From: an uncultured Flavobacterium sp.
GTDB taxonomy: Bacteria > Bacteroidota > Bacteroidia > Flavobacteriales > Flavobacteriaceae
Length of the DNA: 51,232 nt
Assembly (NCBI RefSeq): GCF_946481155.1
Contig: NZ_CAMLMK010000007.1
Location: forward strand, 1-51,232
Direction of reading: 5' to 3'
Within the stretch, counting starts at the first letter, position 1. Each line of letters begins with the position of its first letter. The notes below the pieces were generated by a model, which was not told the origin of the DNA, did no database searches, and saw only the letters and a program-made list of their open reading frames with translations. This document shows, piece after piece, positions 36,801-45,295 of the stretch. The position numbers and the translations under genes are program-made.

Positions 36801-39655
36801 ATGCAACTGCACCAACAGGAAGTACAGGAGCGGGTGTAACTACGGCGGGTTTAACAGGATTGACTTCAGGCGCAACTTATTACATCTGGGTTCGCTCCAA
36901 CTGTGGCGGCGGATTAGGACAAGGCGCATGGATAGGACCAATCACTTTTTATGTTCCTAACTGTACCATCGGAGACGGAACAGGAACATCAGCTTTAGCA
37001 TGTCCATCCGTACTTTCAGGTGGTTTAGGCTTAAATGGAGCAGATCCGGCAGCTATTGACTGTACCTCCGCTTCAAACTGCGTTGACCTGGAAGCTACCT
37101 ATTTACAATTAGGAGAGACATCAACATATACTGTGGAAGCAATTCCATACAACCCTCCTTATCAATTCGGATGTTTACAGAATCCAGTGAGTGTGAACAG
37201 TGATGACGTTTGGTCTCCTGCCATTAACTTACCTTTTAACTTCTGTTTCTACGGAAACTCATACAACCAATGTTCAATCGGTTCAAACGGGGTACTTACA
37301 TTCGACATAGCTAGAGCTGGTACAGCTTCAGGGTATTCTTTCAGCAACAGCTTACCTAGTACAACGGGCGCTTTATTTGCCAACACCATTTACGGAGTGT
37401 ATCACGATATTGATCCAAGCGTTGGTGGTGAAGTAGGCTGGGAATTGATAACATTAGATACAGGTTGTAGAGCGTTAGTAGCATCATGGAGTAATGTTCC
37501 GATGTTCAGCAACAATACAATTTTATATACCGGAATGATGGTATTATATGAAAATACAAACGTTATTGAAGTATACATCAAAGAAAAAAGTATTGATGGC
37601 ACATGGAATGGCGGAAATGCGATTGTTGGTGTTCAAAACGTTGGAGGTACGCAAGCTGTTGTAGCTCCGGGAAGAAATGGTTTAGATGCAGACTGGACTA
37701 CTACCAATGAAGCATGGCGATTTGTTCCGGCGGGGACTTCAATTACCTCATTGAAATGGTATCAGGGTTCAGGCACTACAGGACCGATGATTGGAACAAC
37801 TGACGTTATTAACGTATGTCCTGCAACCACTACAACCTATACTGCAGAAGTAACATATACTTTATGTAACGGATCAACATTAATCGAAACAGAAGAAACT
37901 ACAGTAACTGTTTCCGGAAATAAAGTATGGAATGGTTCAGTTAGTTCAGATTGGAGCAATGCCAACAACTGGACCCCTGCAGGGGTTCCTACAAATACAG
38001 ACTGTGTTGTTATTCCAAACGTAGCTACTGATCCGATAATCAGTGGATCAGCTTATACTGGCTTAGCATTAAACCTGACTATTCATAATAGTGCTGTATT
38101 AACGGTAAATTCAGCTAATAATTTATCTGTTGTAAACTGGGTAGACATAAATGCTGGTGGAGATTTAATCATTCAGGATGACGCAAGTTTGGTTCAGACC
38201 AATAACAGTGCAAATATAGGTACGGCTCATATTCTGAGAACAACGCAACCTTTATTCCGTTTAGATTATACTTATTGGAACTCTCCGGTAACAGCTGCTT
38301 CTGCATTTACTGTTGGAAATCTGACATCTAGCACACCATACATCTACAGATATCTTCCAACCGTATCCGGAGGTAACGGAACCTGGTCTGCTGTAGGAAC
38401 CGGAACAGTTATGACACCAAATTATGGAATTATTGCACGTGCTCCGGGTACTTTCCCAGTATCAGGCACAAAACAAACCTACACGGTAAACTTTACCGGT
38501 ACGCCTAATAACGGTCCTATCTCGATGCCAATAGCAATAGGCACGAACGCTAACATTGGAACATCAGTGGGAGGAGCAATCATTACAGACGCTGATGACG
38601 AATGGAATTTAATCGGAAATCCTTATCCTTCAGCAGTGAATATTGTAAGCTTCTTAAATGACCCCGCAAACGTTCCTGTTGTTGACGGAACAATATATTT
38701 GTGGACACATAATACACTTCCTACATCCGCTACACCGGATCCGTTCTACGGAAACTATGCTTACAACTATACTGTGAGTGATTATGCTACAGTGAACTCT
38801 TTAGGAGCAACTGCAACAGCGGTGACAGGAGGAACTATGCCAACGCAATACATTGGTGCCGGTCAATCTTTCTTCATAAGCGCGGAAACAAACGGTAACG
38901 TGACTTTCAATAACAGTATGCGAGTATTGAACAATAACAGCAACTTCTACAGAGATGCAAATGAAGGTCAGAACCAAAACGGTTTTGCAAGCCAAAGATT
39001 ATGGCTGAATTTATCAAATAACAATGGCGGCTTCAGTCAGATTCTGGTAGGTTACGCAGAAGGTGCAACATTAGGTTGGGACCGCGGATTAGACGGAGAA
39101 ACATTGGCAGGAAACGCTGTTAAATTCTATTCTTTAATGAGCGATAAAAAACTAACAATTCAAGGGCGTCCTTGGCCATTTGCTCAGGAAGATATCGTTC
39201 CGCTAGGATTTAAAGCAACTGCGAACAATACTTATTCTATTGGCATTGACCATTTCGACACCCAATTTGAGAACTCAAACATTTATCTGGAAGACAGAAC
39301 GTTAAATATAGTTCACAACCTGAAATTGGCGCCATATAGCTTCACTTCCACTGTTGGAACATTTGACAACCGCTTTGTTCTTCGTTACACCGAAAGCACA
39401 TTAGGTAATGATGATGTATCAGCTGTTGAAAATGCAGTTGTTGTATACACCAACGAAAAATTAAAAGTAAATTCAACTTTAGAACCAATTAAAGAGGTTG
39501 TAATTTATGATGTGCTGGGACGCATTCTTGTGAATGGAAAGAAAGTAGATTCTAACGAATTTACAGCAAGTACGCTTAATCCTACAGATTCTACACTGGT
39601 AGTAAAAGTGACTTTAGAAAATGGCGTAACAGTTACCAAAAAGGTAATTTACTAA
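33830..39655 (+). CDS. Giant multidomain T9SS surface protein (1941 aa), paralogue
   Basis: 1941 aa; starts with GTG at 33830 and has no internal Met before the signal peptide, which supports this start. N-terminal extension MRKNYEPKSFFKPLHSKK, then a signal peptide (SFLLTALLILSFSQAFSQ). By eye: glycine-rich domain (about 75-280), a PPC-like beta domain (PSNDEPCAAINLP; GDVWFSL; DDDDSANG), repeated FN3-like units with TINGSFTAASPAP twice, GEVED domains ending GETEDYTFTV and GETEDYRIV, and a segment common in Flavobacteria (CSIGSNGVLTFD; ALFANTIYGVYHDIDPS). From about 1365 (KVWNGSVSSDWSNANNW) to the end it is closely similar to the upstream protein, ending in a type A T9SS sorting domain. Confidence 0.85.
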   Translation: MRKNYEPKSFFKPLHSKKRPTIHPDSDCKKNSNFSFLLTALLILSFSQAFSQTVTVPFTGSGSWTCPAGVTSIKVEAYGAGGGGGYGGGTNKQGGGGGGGGAYIVNNTVAVTPSTNYTITIGTAGIAGASADGGDGGNTTATFGATTVTANGGKGGKRWIATTGGVGGNGGAAGTYAGGNGGSTSGSGTYYGGGGGGGCAGTTGIGGNGQSPLSSAINGGGTAGGGMAGAGGAGQSANAGTGTAGSIYGAGGGGGTKNSNGAAGAGGYLLITYTMPAPSNDEPCAAINLPVNLSCSYTTYTNANATASAGVPVPGCASYSGGDVWFSLTVPASGEVTVDLQTGVITDSGMAFYTGTCGALTLLECDDDDSANGAMSSITRTGLTPGATIWVRVWEYGNDNNGTFGICASTQLACTAPTAQGTSLLLTQPSNGTINGSFTAASPAPSNYLVVYNTTGVAPSPTNATSYTIGGTVGAGNIVADNDTNTTFSVSGLSASTTYYFFVFSFNNNSCSGGPLYLTTSPTTANATVPAFYCASTSTSSTYYVNNFSTTLGTTNITNNGSGYSATGYGNFTGQNVTQQQFASVNFSAAFTGGTFGFNIWVDWNNDYDFNDAGEKVYGSGAYVSTATGSITVPGTASVGAHRMRIVADYLSTDPASCGSISSGETEDYTFTVTASSACTTPTAQPTSLVLTQPSNGTINGSFTAASPAPTNYLVVYNTTGVAPSPVNGTTYTVGSTVGAGNIVADVDNNTTFSVTGLTGATTYYFFVFSDNAICTGGPLYLTTSPLTNNATVPFYYCTANNSTNTTYYISGITTAGGAANFSNTGTGFSATGYADYTGTYSVSQNAGLGFSITATHPSSTYGYSVWVDWNNDGDFTDSGESILTTSYLSSPAAVGTVTIPAGTPAGNYRMRIRNAYSSNPAPACGDHAYGETEDYRIVCLGPLPCSGNPSGITVNVTSLTTATVNWTAAIPAPANGYQYFYSTSNTDPVYATAPTGSTGAGVTTAGLTGLTSGATYYIWVRSNCGGGLGQGAWIGPITFYVPNCTIGDGTGTSALACPSVLSGGLGLNGADPAAIDCTSASNCVDLEATYLQLGETSTYTVEAIPYNPPYQFGCLQNPVSVNSDDVWSPAINLPFNFCFYGNSYNQCSIGSNGVLTFDIARAGTASGYSFSNSLPSTTGALFANTIYGVYHDIDPSVGGEVGWELITLDTGCRALVASWSNVPMFSNNTILYTGMMVLYENTNVIEVYIKEKSIDGTWNGGNAIVGVQNVGGTQAVVAPGRNGLDADWTTTNEAWRFVPAGTSITSLKWYQGSGTTGPMIGTTDVINVCPATTTTYTAEVTYTLCNGSTLIETEETTVTVSGNKVWNGSVSSDWSNANNWTPAGVPTNTDCVVIPNVATDPIISGSAYTGLALNLTIHNSAVLTVNSANNLSVVNWVDINAGGDLIIQDDASLVQTNNSANIGTAHILRTTQPLFRLDYTYWNSPVTAASAFTVGNLTSSTPYIYRYLPTVSGGNGTWSAVGTGTVMTPNYGIIARAPGTFPVSGTKQTYTVNFTGTPNNGPISMPIAIGTNANIGTSVGGAIITDADDEWNLIGNPYPSAVNIVSFLNDPANVPVVDGTIYLWTHNTLPTSATPDPFYGNYAYNYTVSDYATVNSLGATATAVTGGTMPTQYIGAGQSFFISAETNGNVTFNNSMRVLNNNSNFYRDANEGQNQNGFASQRLWLNLSNNNGGFSQILVGYAEGATLGWDRGLDGETLAGNAVKFYSLMSDKKLTIQGRPWPFAQEDIVPLGFKATANNTYSIGIDHFDTQFENSNIYLEDRTLNIVHNLKLAPYSFTSTVGTFDNRFVLRYTESTLGNDDVSAVENAVVVYTNEKLKVNSTLEPIKEVVIYDVLGRILVNGKKVDSNEFTASTLNPTDSTLVVKVTLENGVTVTKKVIY

Positions 39656-39672
39656 CACTCAGTTTTTTAAAT

Positions 39673-39700
39673 AAAAAACCGCCTTCACGGCGGTTTTTTT
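39673..39700 (+). terminator. Terminator after the 1941-aa gene
   Basis: AAAAAACCGCC / GGCGGTTTTTT with a 5-nt loop, 18 nt after the stop; separates it from the next gene, which has its own promoter. Confidence 0.92.
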
Positions 39701-39732
39701 ATGTTAAAATCTAATTTTTTTATAACATAATA

Positions 39733-39763
39733 TTTGTATTTTTTGAATTTTAAAGTAGTTTTG
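39733..39763 (+). promoter_or_regulatory. Promoter of the 621-aa secreted protein
   Basis: TTTG (39733-39736), 19-nt spacer, TAGTTTTG (39756-39763): a perfect Bacteroidetes consensus. Predicted 5' leader of about 60 nt to the ATG at 39831. Confidence 0.8.
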
Positions 39764-39830
39764 CCCAATTTATAAAATTTTATAACTAAAAAACCCGCTA
39801 TAAAAACTAAAACTAACCTACTATAACAAA

Positions 39831-41696
39831 ATGAAAAAACATTCCTTAAGCCTTATTATCCTTCTCGCGTCATGTGCTTTTATGGACGCAAATGCTCAGG
39901 TAGGTATCGGTACCACAACACCAGCCGGAGCCTTAGATATTACAAGCACTACAGATGGTTTACTAATTCCACGAGTGGCATTAACCGCTACGGATTCAGC
40001 TGCACCACTAACTGCACCAACCACTTCCGAAATGGTATATAATACTGCTACTGCCGGTGCAGGAGCTACAGCTGTAAGCCCTGGTTATTACTATTGGGAT
40101 GGTACTAAATGGGTAACATTTACTGCAGATATCACTAAAGCCTGGACACTGAACGGAAATAGCGGCACAGCTGCTCCATCAAATTTTTTGGGTACAACTG
40201 ACGCAGTAGACTTTGTAACGAAAACAAACGACATTGAACGAACAAGAATAACCAGTGCTGGAAATATGGGGATTAACACCAGTTTACCGGTAAGTACTTT
40301 GGGGGTGGCAGGTAACTTCTCCCTGGGAAATATATATTCAAAAACCAATCCGGCACCCGCAAACGGAATGCGCGTTGAAGGTCAATCCGTAATTGGAAAA
40401 GCAAGTGGCGAGGACTCAAGAGACAAATTGTCGGCACACTCATCTTCAACAGCTTTTGTAAACGTTGCAGGTTACCCGAATGCAACAGCAGGAAGAGCAT
40501 TGGCAGGATATGCAGATGCAGGAGGTATGGGTGTTTTCGGATACTCAAATGGTACAGGATATGGTGTGGTTGGACTTACACAAAACGGTTCCATCTCCGG
40601 TTTCGTGCAATCAGGAGAAGGGGTTTTAGGTCAGGCTGACGGTAGCGTTGCAACTGGCATTCCAATTGGTGTTCACGGTATCATTGACGAGACCGTGGCA
40701 GGAAACAACAAAGCCGTAGGTGTGATTGGAGAAAACAATACAATTTCAGTAGGTTCAGGTTTCAGCGGAGGTCCTTACGGAACAAACAGAGCGGTAGCAG
40801 GAGTATACGGCAACATTGGCTCAAGAGTTACTCCATCATCAACAAACTCCTATTTATTCGGTGTAGTTGGTGATTTACTGACAGTAGGAAGCGGAACAAT
40901 TCCAGATGGTTCAGGTGGTGTTTTAGGATTCGGTGGAAGCGGAAACTTCGGAATGTTAGGATACCGAGGTCTAACCGGAACAACATACAGTGTATACGGT
41001 GGCGGTAACAACGGATCTATCAACAACGGAAACAGTGGTAACAGATCAGATGAAAACACACCAAACAACCTTGTAGGTTTAGGAATCAACGGTGGTTTTA
41101 TGGGTGGTTATGTAAAAGGTAACCAATACGGTATGGTATCCAGCGGAAAAGAATTCGGTATGTACGTTCAGGGGAACACTATCGTAAACAAACCGGTAGT
41201 GCAATTGATTGACAACGGAGCAAGCAACAAAACGGTTGCCTATTCATCTGTTTCAACCAGCGTTGACGTAACGTCAAGAGGTCGTGCAACTTTAGCAAAC
41301 GGAACTGCTTTTGTACCGTTCAACGACGCTTTCAAAAACATGATTTCCAAAACAGAACCTGTGAATGTAACTGTTACGCCAACAGGAGAAACAAAAGGAG
41401 TATACATCAGCGAAATTACAGCTGAAGGTTTCTACATCAAAGAAAACCTTAACGGAACAAGCAATGCTTCTTTCAACTGGATTGCCATAGGAACAAGAGC
41501 AGGATTCGAAAACGGCGTTGAAGTATCCAGCACAATCCTTTCAGGTGATTTTGATAAAAACATGGAAGGCGTTATGAACAATGACGGAACAGGAAAAGAA
41601 GGAACACCAGTATACTTCGACGGTCAGAAAGTGCGTTTCGAAAGAATACCGGAACACTTGCTTCCAACTGCAAAAAAAGAGACTAAAAAGAAATAA
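39831..41696 (+). CDS. Secreted repeat protein with VGIGT N-terminal module
   Basis: 621 aa. Signal peptide KKHSLSLIILLASCAFMDANAQ, then VGIGTTTPAGALDITSTTDGLLIPR, a short module found at the N-terminus of many Bacteroidetes surface proteins, followed by a YYYWDGTKWVTF unit. A long Gly/Asn-rich middle (about 190-440) has strand-turn repeats (GVFGYSNGTGYGVVGL; GVIGENNTI; GVYGNIG; GVLGFGGSGNFGMLGYRG), fibre-like. The C-terminus is charged (LLPTAKKETKKK) and lacks a T9SS sorting domain. The function is unknown; a fibre or adhesin is suggested by its composition and by its position after two T9SS adhesin-like genes. Confidence 0.75.
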   Translation: MKKHSLSLIILLASCAFMDANAQVGIGTTTPAGALDITSTTDGLLIPRVALTATDSAAPLTAPTTSEMVYNTATAGAGATAVSPGYYYWDGTKWVTFTADITKAWTLNGNSGTAAPSNFLGTTDAVDFVTKTNDIERTRITSAGNMGINTSLPVSTLGVAGNFSLGNIYSKTNPAPANGMRVEGQSVIGKASGEDSRDKLSAHSSSTAFVNVAGYPNATAGRALAGYADAGGMGVFGYSNGTGYGVVGLTQNGSISGFVQSGEGVLGQADGSVATGIPIGVHGIIDETVAGNNKAVGVIGENNTISVGSGFSGGPYGTNRAVAGVYGNIGSRVTPSSTNSYLFGVVGDLLTVGSGTIPDGSGGVLGFGGSGNFGMLGYRGLTGTTYSVYGGGNNGSINNGNSGNRSDENTPNNLVGLGINGGFMGGYVKGNQYGMVSSGKEFGMYVQGNTIVNKPVVQLIDNGASNKTVAYSSVSTSVDVTSRGRATLANGTAFVPFNDAFKNMISKTEPVNVTVTPTGETKGVYISEITAEGFYIKENLNGTSNASFNWIAIGTRAGFENGVEVSSTILSGDFDKNMEGVMNNDGTGKEGTPVYFDGQKVRFERIPEHLLPTAKKETKKK

Positions 41697-41713
41697 TCTT
41701 TTCTTCATACTAC

Positions 41714-41742
41714 AAAAAACCTCCCATCGTGGAGGTTTTTTT
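41714..41742. terminator. Bidirectional terminator
   Basis: AAAAAACCTCC / GGAGGTTTTTT with a 6-nt loop between convergent genes. Confidence 0.92.
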
Positions 41743-41744
41743 AT

Positions 41745-42071
41745 TTAAATATATTTCCAAAATTGCCAAAAAGGGCGTTGCTTTAAATAAGCGAGATTTT
41801 TTTCGTTTGCGTAAGCTTCTCTTTCAAAGCTGATATTACGATACGCCGCGGAACGATTCTTAAACCGAAACAGCCGAACCAAAAACTCAATACCGTACCA
41901 AATAAAAAAAGGAATTATCAACATTTCAAGCTGCTGCCGAATATGAATCTTCTCGTGGTTTATAATCACAACATCTTCCCTATCCTTCTTATCCGTAAGG
42001 AAAACAAAAGGAAAAATCGTAATCCCCCGAAAGCCTTTTGGCGTTAAATATTTTACTACGAATACAATCAT
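41745..42071 (-). CDS. Small membrane protein with HEKIH zinc-site-like motif
   Basis: 108 aa. Two hydrophobic parts: about 1-28 (MIVFVVKYLTPKGFRGITIFPFVFL, moderate) and about 52-68 (MLIIPFFIWYGIEFLVRLF). Between them lies VVIINHEKIHIRQQ, an HExxH-type zinc peptidase motif (His39-His43), with a Glu later in FEREAYANEKN that could be the third ligand. It resembles the metalloprotease core of BlaR1/M56 family proteins, cut down to one short domain. Conserved in Flavobacteria as far as I recall, without a named function. Protease activity is an inference from the motif. Confidence 0.7.
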   Translation of the reverse strand: MIVFVVKYLTPKGFRGITIFPFVFLTDKKDREDVVIINHEKIHIRQQLEMLIIPFFIWYGIEFLVRLFRFKNRSAAYRNISFEREAYANEKNLAYLKQRPFWQFWKYI

Positions 42072-42168
42072 TAAGGTAAAGTTCCTGAATTTCTGCTACA
42101 TTTTTTTATTTAACCAAAGGAAAGCAGCAACCTTGGATAAAAATATTTATTTTTGAATAAAATTATAA

Positions 42169-42387
<219 letters not shown>

Positions 42388-42577
42388 CAACACCATAATG
42401 GACATCCATTTACTGAAATACAGAATCAAAATCCACAAGTCCTACCACAGGTCGGATATCCGGTATCCCTAGTTTATAAGTAGGATTATAAAAAGATTTA
42501 ACTACACAGTAATCTTAAATTTTACCAATAAACTAATAAAATCAGCATTTTAGAGTATTGGAATTTTAGACACCCAA

Positions 42578-42618
42578 AATCTAAAAATCCAAAAATCTAA
42601 AAGGTCTAAAAATCTAAT
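42578..42618. repeat. Period-8 AATCTAAA array before hutU
   Basis: Five degenerate copies of AATCTAAA starting at 42578, 42586, 42594, 42603 and 42611 (spacing 8, 8, 9, 8). The last ends 2 nt before the hutU ATG. Confidence 0.75.
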
Positions 42619-42620
42619 AA

Positions 42621-44597
42621 ATGACTTTTCAAGAACAAATAACAGAAGGAATACCATCGGTTTTACCACAACCAAAACCATACGAAACAACTATAAATCA
42701 CGCACCAAAGCGTAAAGAAATACTATCGGACGACGAAAAAAAATTGGCAATCCGCAATGCGCTTCGTTATTTCGAACCCAAGCACCATGCCGAACTGATA
42801 CCCGAATTCAAAGAAGAACTGGAAAAATACGGTCGTATTTACATGTACCGTCTTCGTCCGGATTACAGGATGTACGCCCGCCCTATTTCGGAATATCCGG
42901 GAAAAAGCGAACAGGCAAAAGCGATTATGCTGATGATTCAGAACAATCTGGATTATGCCGTAGCACAGCACCCGCATGAATTAATTACCTATGGTGGAAA
43001 CGGCGCCGTTTTCAGCAATTGGGCACAGTATCGCTTAACCATGAAGTATTTATCGGAAATGACGGAAGAACAGACGTTAGTTATGTATTCCGGCCATCCG
43101 ATGGGACTTTTCCCTTCAAATAAAGAAGCCCCGAGAGTGGTTGTAACCAACGGAATGATGATCCCGAATTACTCCAAACCGGACGATTGGGAAAAATTTA
43201 ACGCGCTTGGGGTAACGCAGTACGGACAAATGACTGCCGGAAGTTACATGTACATCGGTCCGCAGGGAATCGTACACGGAACAACCATTACCGTTTTAAA
43301 CGGCTTCCGAAAAATAAAAAAGAATCCGGGTGGAAATTTATTCGTAACTTCAGGTCTTGGCGGAATGAGTGGCGCACAGCCAAAAGCCGGAACAATCGCC
43401 GGTTGTATTACCGTTTGTGCCGAAGTCAACCCGAAAATCACCAAAATCCGTCACGAGCAAGGATGGATACATGAAGTATATGAGAATATCGACGAACTTA
43501 TTACCCGTATCCGCAAAGCACAGCAAACAAACGAGATTGTTTCTCTGGCTTATTTAGGAAACGTGGTAGACGTTTGGGAACGATTCGATGAAGAAAACCT
43601 TTATATCGACTTAGGTTCTGATCAGACTTCGCTTCATAACCCTTGGGCCGGTGGTTATTATCCGGTTGGAATTTCTTTCGATGATGCCAACGAAATGATG
43701 GCTAACAATCCGGAACAATTCAAAATCGAAGTACAGAAAACATTGCGTCGTCATGCAGCAGCAATTAACAAACATACAGCAAAAGGAACGTACTTCTTCG
43801 ATTATGGAAATGCCTTCTTACTGGAAGCTTCCCGTGCCGGAGCGGATGTTATGGCGCCAAATGGCATTGATTTCAAATATCCTTCTTATGTTCAGGATAT
43901 CATGGGGCCAATGTGTTTCGATTACGGATTCGGACCGTTCCGATGGGTTTGTGCCTCAGGAAAACCGGAAGATTTAGCAAAAACAGATACCATTGCGTGT
44001 GACGTCCTGGAAGAAATGATGAAAAATTCGCCTTCCGAAATCCAGCAGCAAATGGCCGATAATATTCAGTGGATCAAAGGCGCTCAGGAAAATAAACTGG
44101 TAGTCGGTTCACAAGCCCGAATCCTTTATGCCGATGCAGAAGGACGGACAAAAATTGCCGAAGCGTTCAACCAGGCAATTGCCAGAGGTGAAATCGGCTA
44201 TGTGGTTTTAGGCCGGGATCACCACGATGTTTCCGGTACCGATTCGCCTTATCGCGAAACCTCAAACATCTATGACGGTTCCCGTTTCACTGCCGATATG
44301 GCAATCCATAACGTTATCGGAGACAGTTTCCGCGGTGCTACCTGGGTTTCCATCCACAATGGCGGCGGCGTTGGCTGGGGCGAGGTAATTAACGGTGGTT
44401 TTGGTATGGTTCTTGATGGTAGTAAAGAAGCATCAAAACGCTTAGAATCAATGCTTTTCTGGGATGTAAACAATGGAATTTCCCGAAGAAGCTGGGCGCG
44501 AAATGAAGGCGCTATTTTTGCGATTAAGCGCGCAATGGAAACACAACCGTTGCTAAAAGTTACCATCCCTAATTTAGTGGATGATTCGTTATTGTAG
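42621..44597 (+). CDS. hutU: Urocanate hydratase
   Basis: 658 aa. Converts urocanate to imidazolone propionate in histidine breakdown, using tightly bound NAD as an electrophile. Recognised from the N-terminal YELITYGGNGAVFSNW-like block (HELITYGGNG), GLGGMSGAQPKAG (NAD site), DQTSLHNPWAGGYYPVG, FRWVCASGKPEDLAKTD, and GRDHHDVSGTDSPYRETSNI, VSIHNGGGVGWGEVINGG. It is longer than the about 557-aa Pseudomonas enzyme, as in the long Bacteroidetes form. No other hut gene adjoins it. The ATG is preceded directly by a period-8 repeat. Confidence 0.93.
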   Translation: MTFQEQITEGIPSVLPQPKPYETTINHAPKRKEILSDDEKKLAIRNALRYFEPKHHAELIPEFKEELEKYGRIYMYRLRPDYRMYARPISEYPGKSEQAKAIMLMIQNNLDYAVAQHPHELITYGGNGAVFSNWAQYRLTMKYLSEMTEEQTLVMYSGHPMGLFPSNKEAPRVVVTNGMMIPNYSKPDDWEKFNALGVTQYGQMTAGSYMYIGPQGIVHGTTITVLNGFRKIKKNPGGNLFVTSGLGGMSGAQPKAGTIAGCITVCAEVNPKITKIRHEQGWIHEVYENIDELITRIRKAQQTNEIVSLAYLGNVVDVWERFDEENLYIDLGSDQTSLHNPWAGGYYPVGISFDDANEMMANNPEQFKIEVQKTLRRHAAAINKHTAKGTYFFDYGNAFLLEASRAGADVMAPNGIDFKYPSYVQDIMGPMCFDYGFGPFRWVCASGKPEDLAKTDTIACDVLEEMMKNSPSEIQQQMADNIQWIKGAQENKLVVGSQARILYADAEGRTKIAEAFNQAIARGEIGYVVLGRDHHDVSGTDSPYRETSNIYDGSRFTADMAIHNVIGDSFRGATWVSIHNGGGVGWGEVINGGFGMVLDGSKEASKRLESMLFWDVNNGISRRSWARNEGAIFAIKRAMETQPLLKVTIPNLVDDSLL

Positions 44598-44672
44598 TTC
44601 CGGAACTAAAATCTCAGGCGAGCGAAATACTGACAGGAAGTTTTCGGACATTAAACTTTAAACAGATAAAGT

Positions 44673-45206
44673 ATGAAAACAATTAAACTGCTTTCGTTAA
44701 CACTACTCTTTATTTTAGGGGCTTGCAGTTCCGTAAGAGTAGATTCTGATTTTGACACTAAAGCCGATTTCAGCCAGTATAAAACTTATGCTTTCCAGAA
44801 AAGCGGTATTGATAAAGCCGAGATTTCCGATCTGGATAAAAAACGAATCCTCCGTGCCATAGACGCCGAAATGACGAAAAAAGGGTACACAAAGAGCGAA
44901 TCTCCGGATTTATTGGTAAATATTTTTACTAAAGAAAGGGAACGTGTCGATGTAACAGAATATCATGCCGGCTGGGGTTACGGCTGGGGCTGGGGCTGGA
45001 ATCCGTACATTTGGGGTGGACGCAGTTATGTATCTTCCACAACTGAAGGAACACTTTATATCGATCTGATCGATGCCCGAAAAAAAGAATTGATCTGGCA
45101 GGGTAAAGGAAGTGGCTATCTTGAAGAAGAGCCCACTAAAAAAGACGAAAGGATTAACGAATTTGTTTCTAAAATCCTGGCGCAGTTCCCTCCGGAAAAG
45201 AAATAA
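44673..45206 (+). CDS. DUF4136 lipoprotein
   Basis: 177 aa. Lipoprotein signal KTIKLLSLTLLFILGAC with lipobox Cys18. A DUF4136 domain follows: SVRVDSDFDTKADFSQYKTYAFQ, KKRILRAIDAEMTKKGY, and the C-terminal GTLYIDLIDARKKELIWQGKGSG. A short Trp/Gly insertion, GWGYGWGWGWNPYIWGG, sits at about 104-120. The function of this family is unknown; it is cell-envelope attached. Confidence 0.85.
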   Translation: MKTIKLLSLTLLFILGACSSVRVDSDFDTKADFSQYKTYAFQKSGIDKAEISDLDKKRILRAIDAEMTKKGYTKSESPDLLVNIFTKERERVDVTEYHAGWGYGWGWGWNPYIWGGRSYVSSTTEGTLYIDLIDARKKELIWQGKGSGYLEEEPTKKDERINEFVSKILAQFPPEKK

Positions 45207-45226
45207 TAAGAAATTTCATTATCTAT

Positions 45227-45264
45227 AAAAAGGAGCCTGTTTTTAAAAACAGGCTCCTTTTTTT
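45227..45264. terminator. Bidirectional terminator
   Basis: A very long perfect inverted repeat: GGAGCCTG / CAGGCTCC with flanking A- and T-runs, between convergent genes. Confidence 0.93.
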
Positions 45265-45295
45265 GCATTTATATTTCTATAATTTGAATTACTTT

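Noticed and set aside
27808..39655. CRISPR or satellite DNA suggested by repeated Gly/Ala/Thr codon runs
   Set aside because: Repeats are in frame, degenerate and explained by protein repeats in open coding sequence.
42453..42462. CGGATATCCG palindrome upstream of hutU as an operator
   Set aside because: Ten bases only, no second copy or regulator gene to support it.
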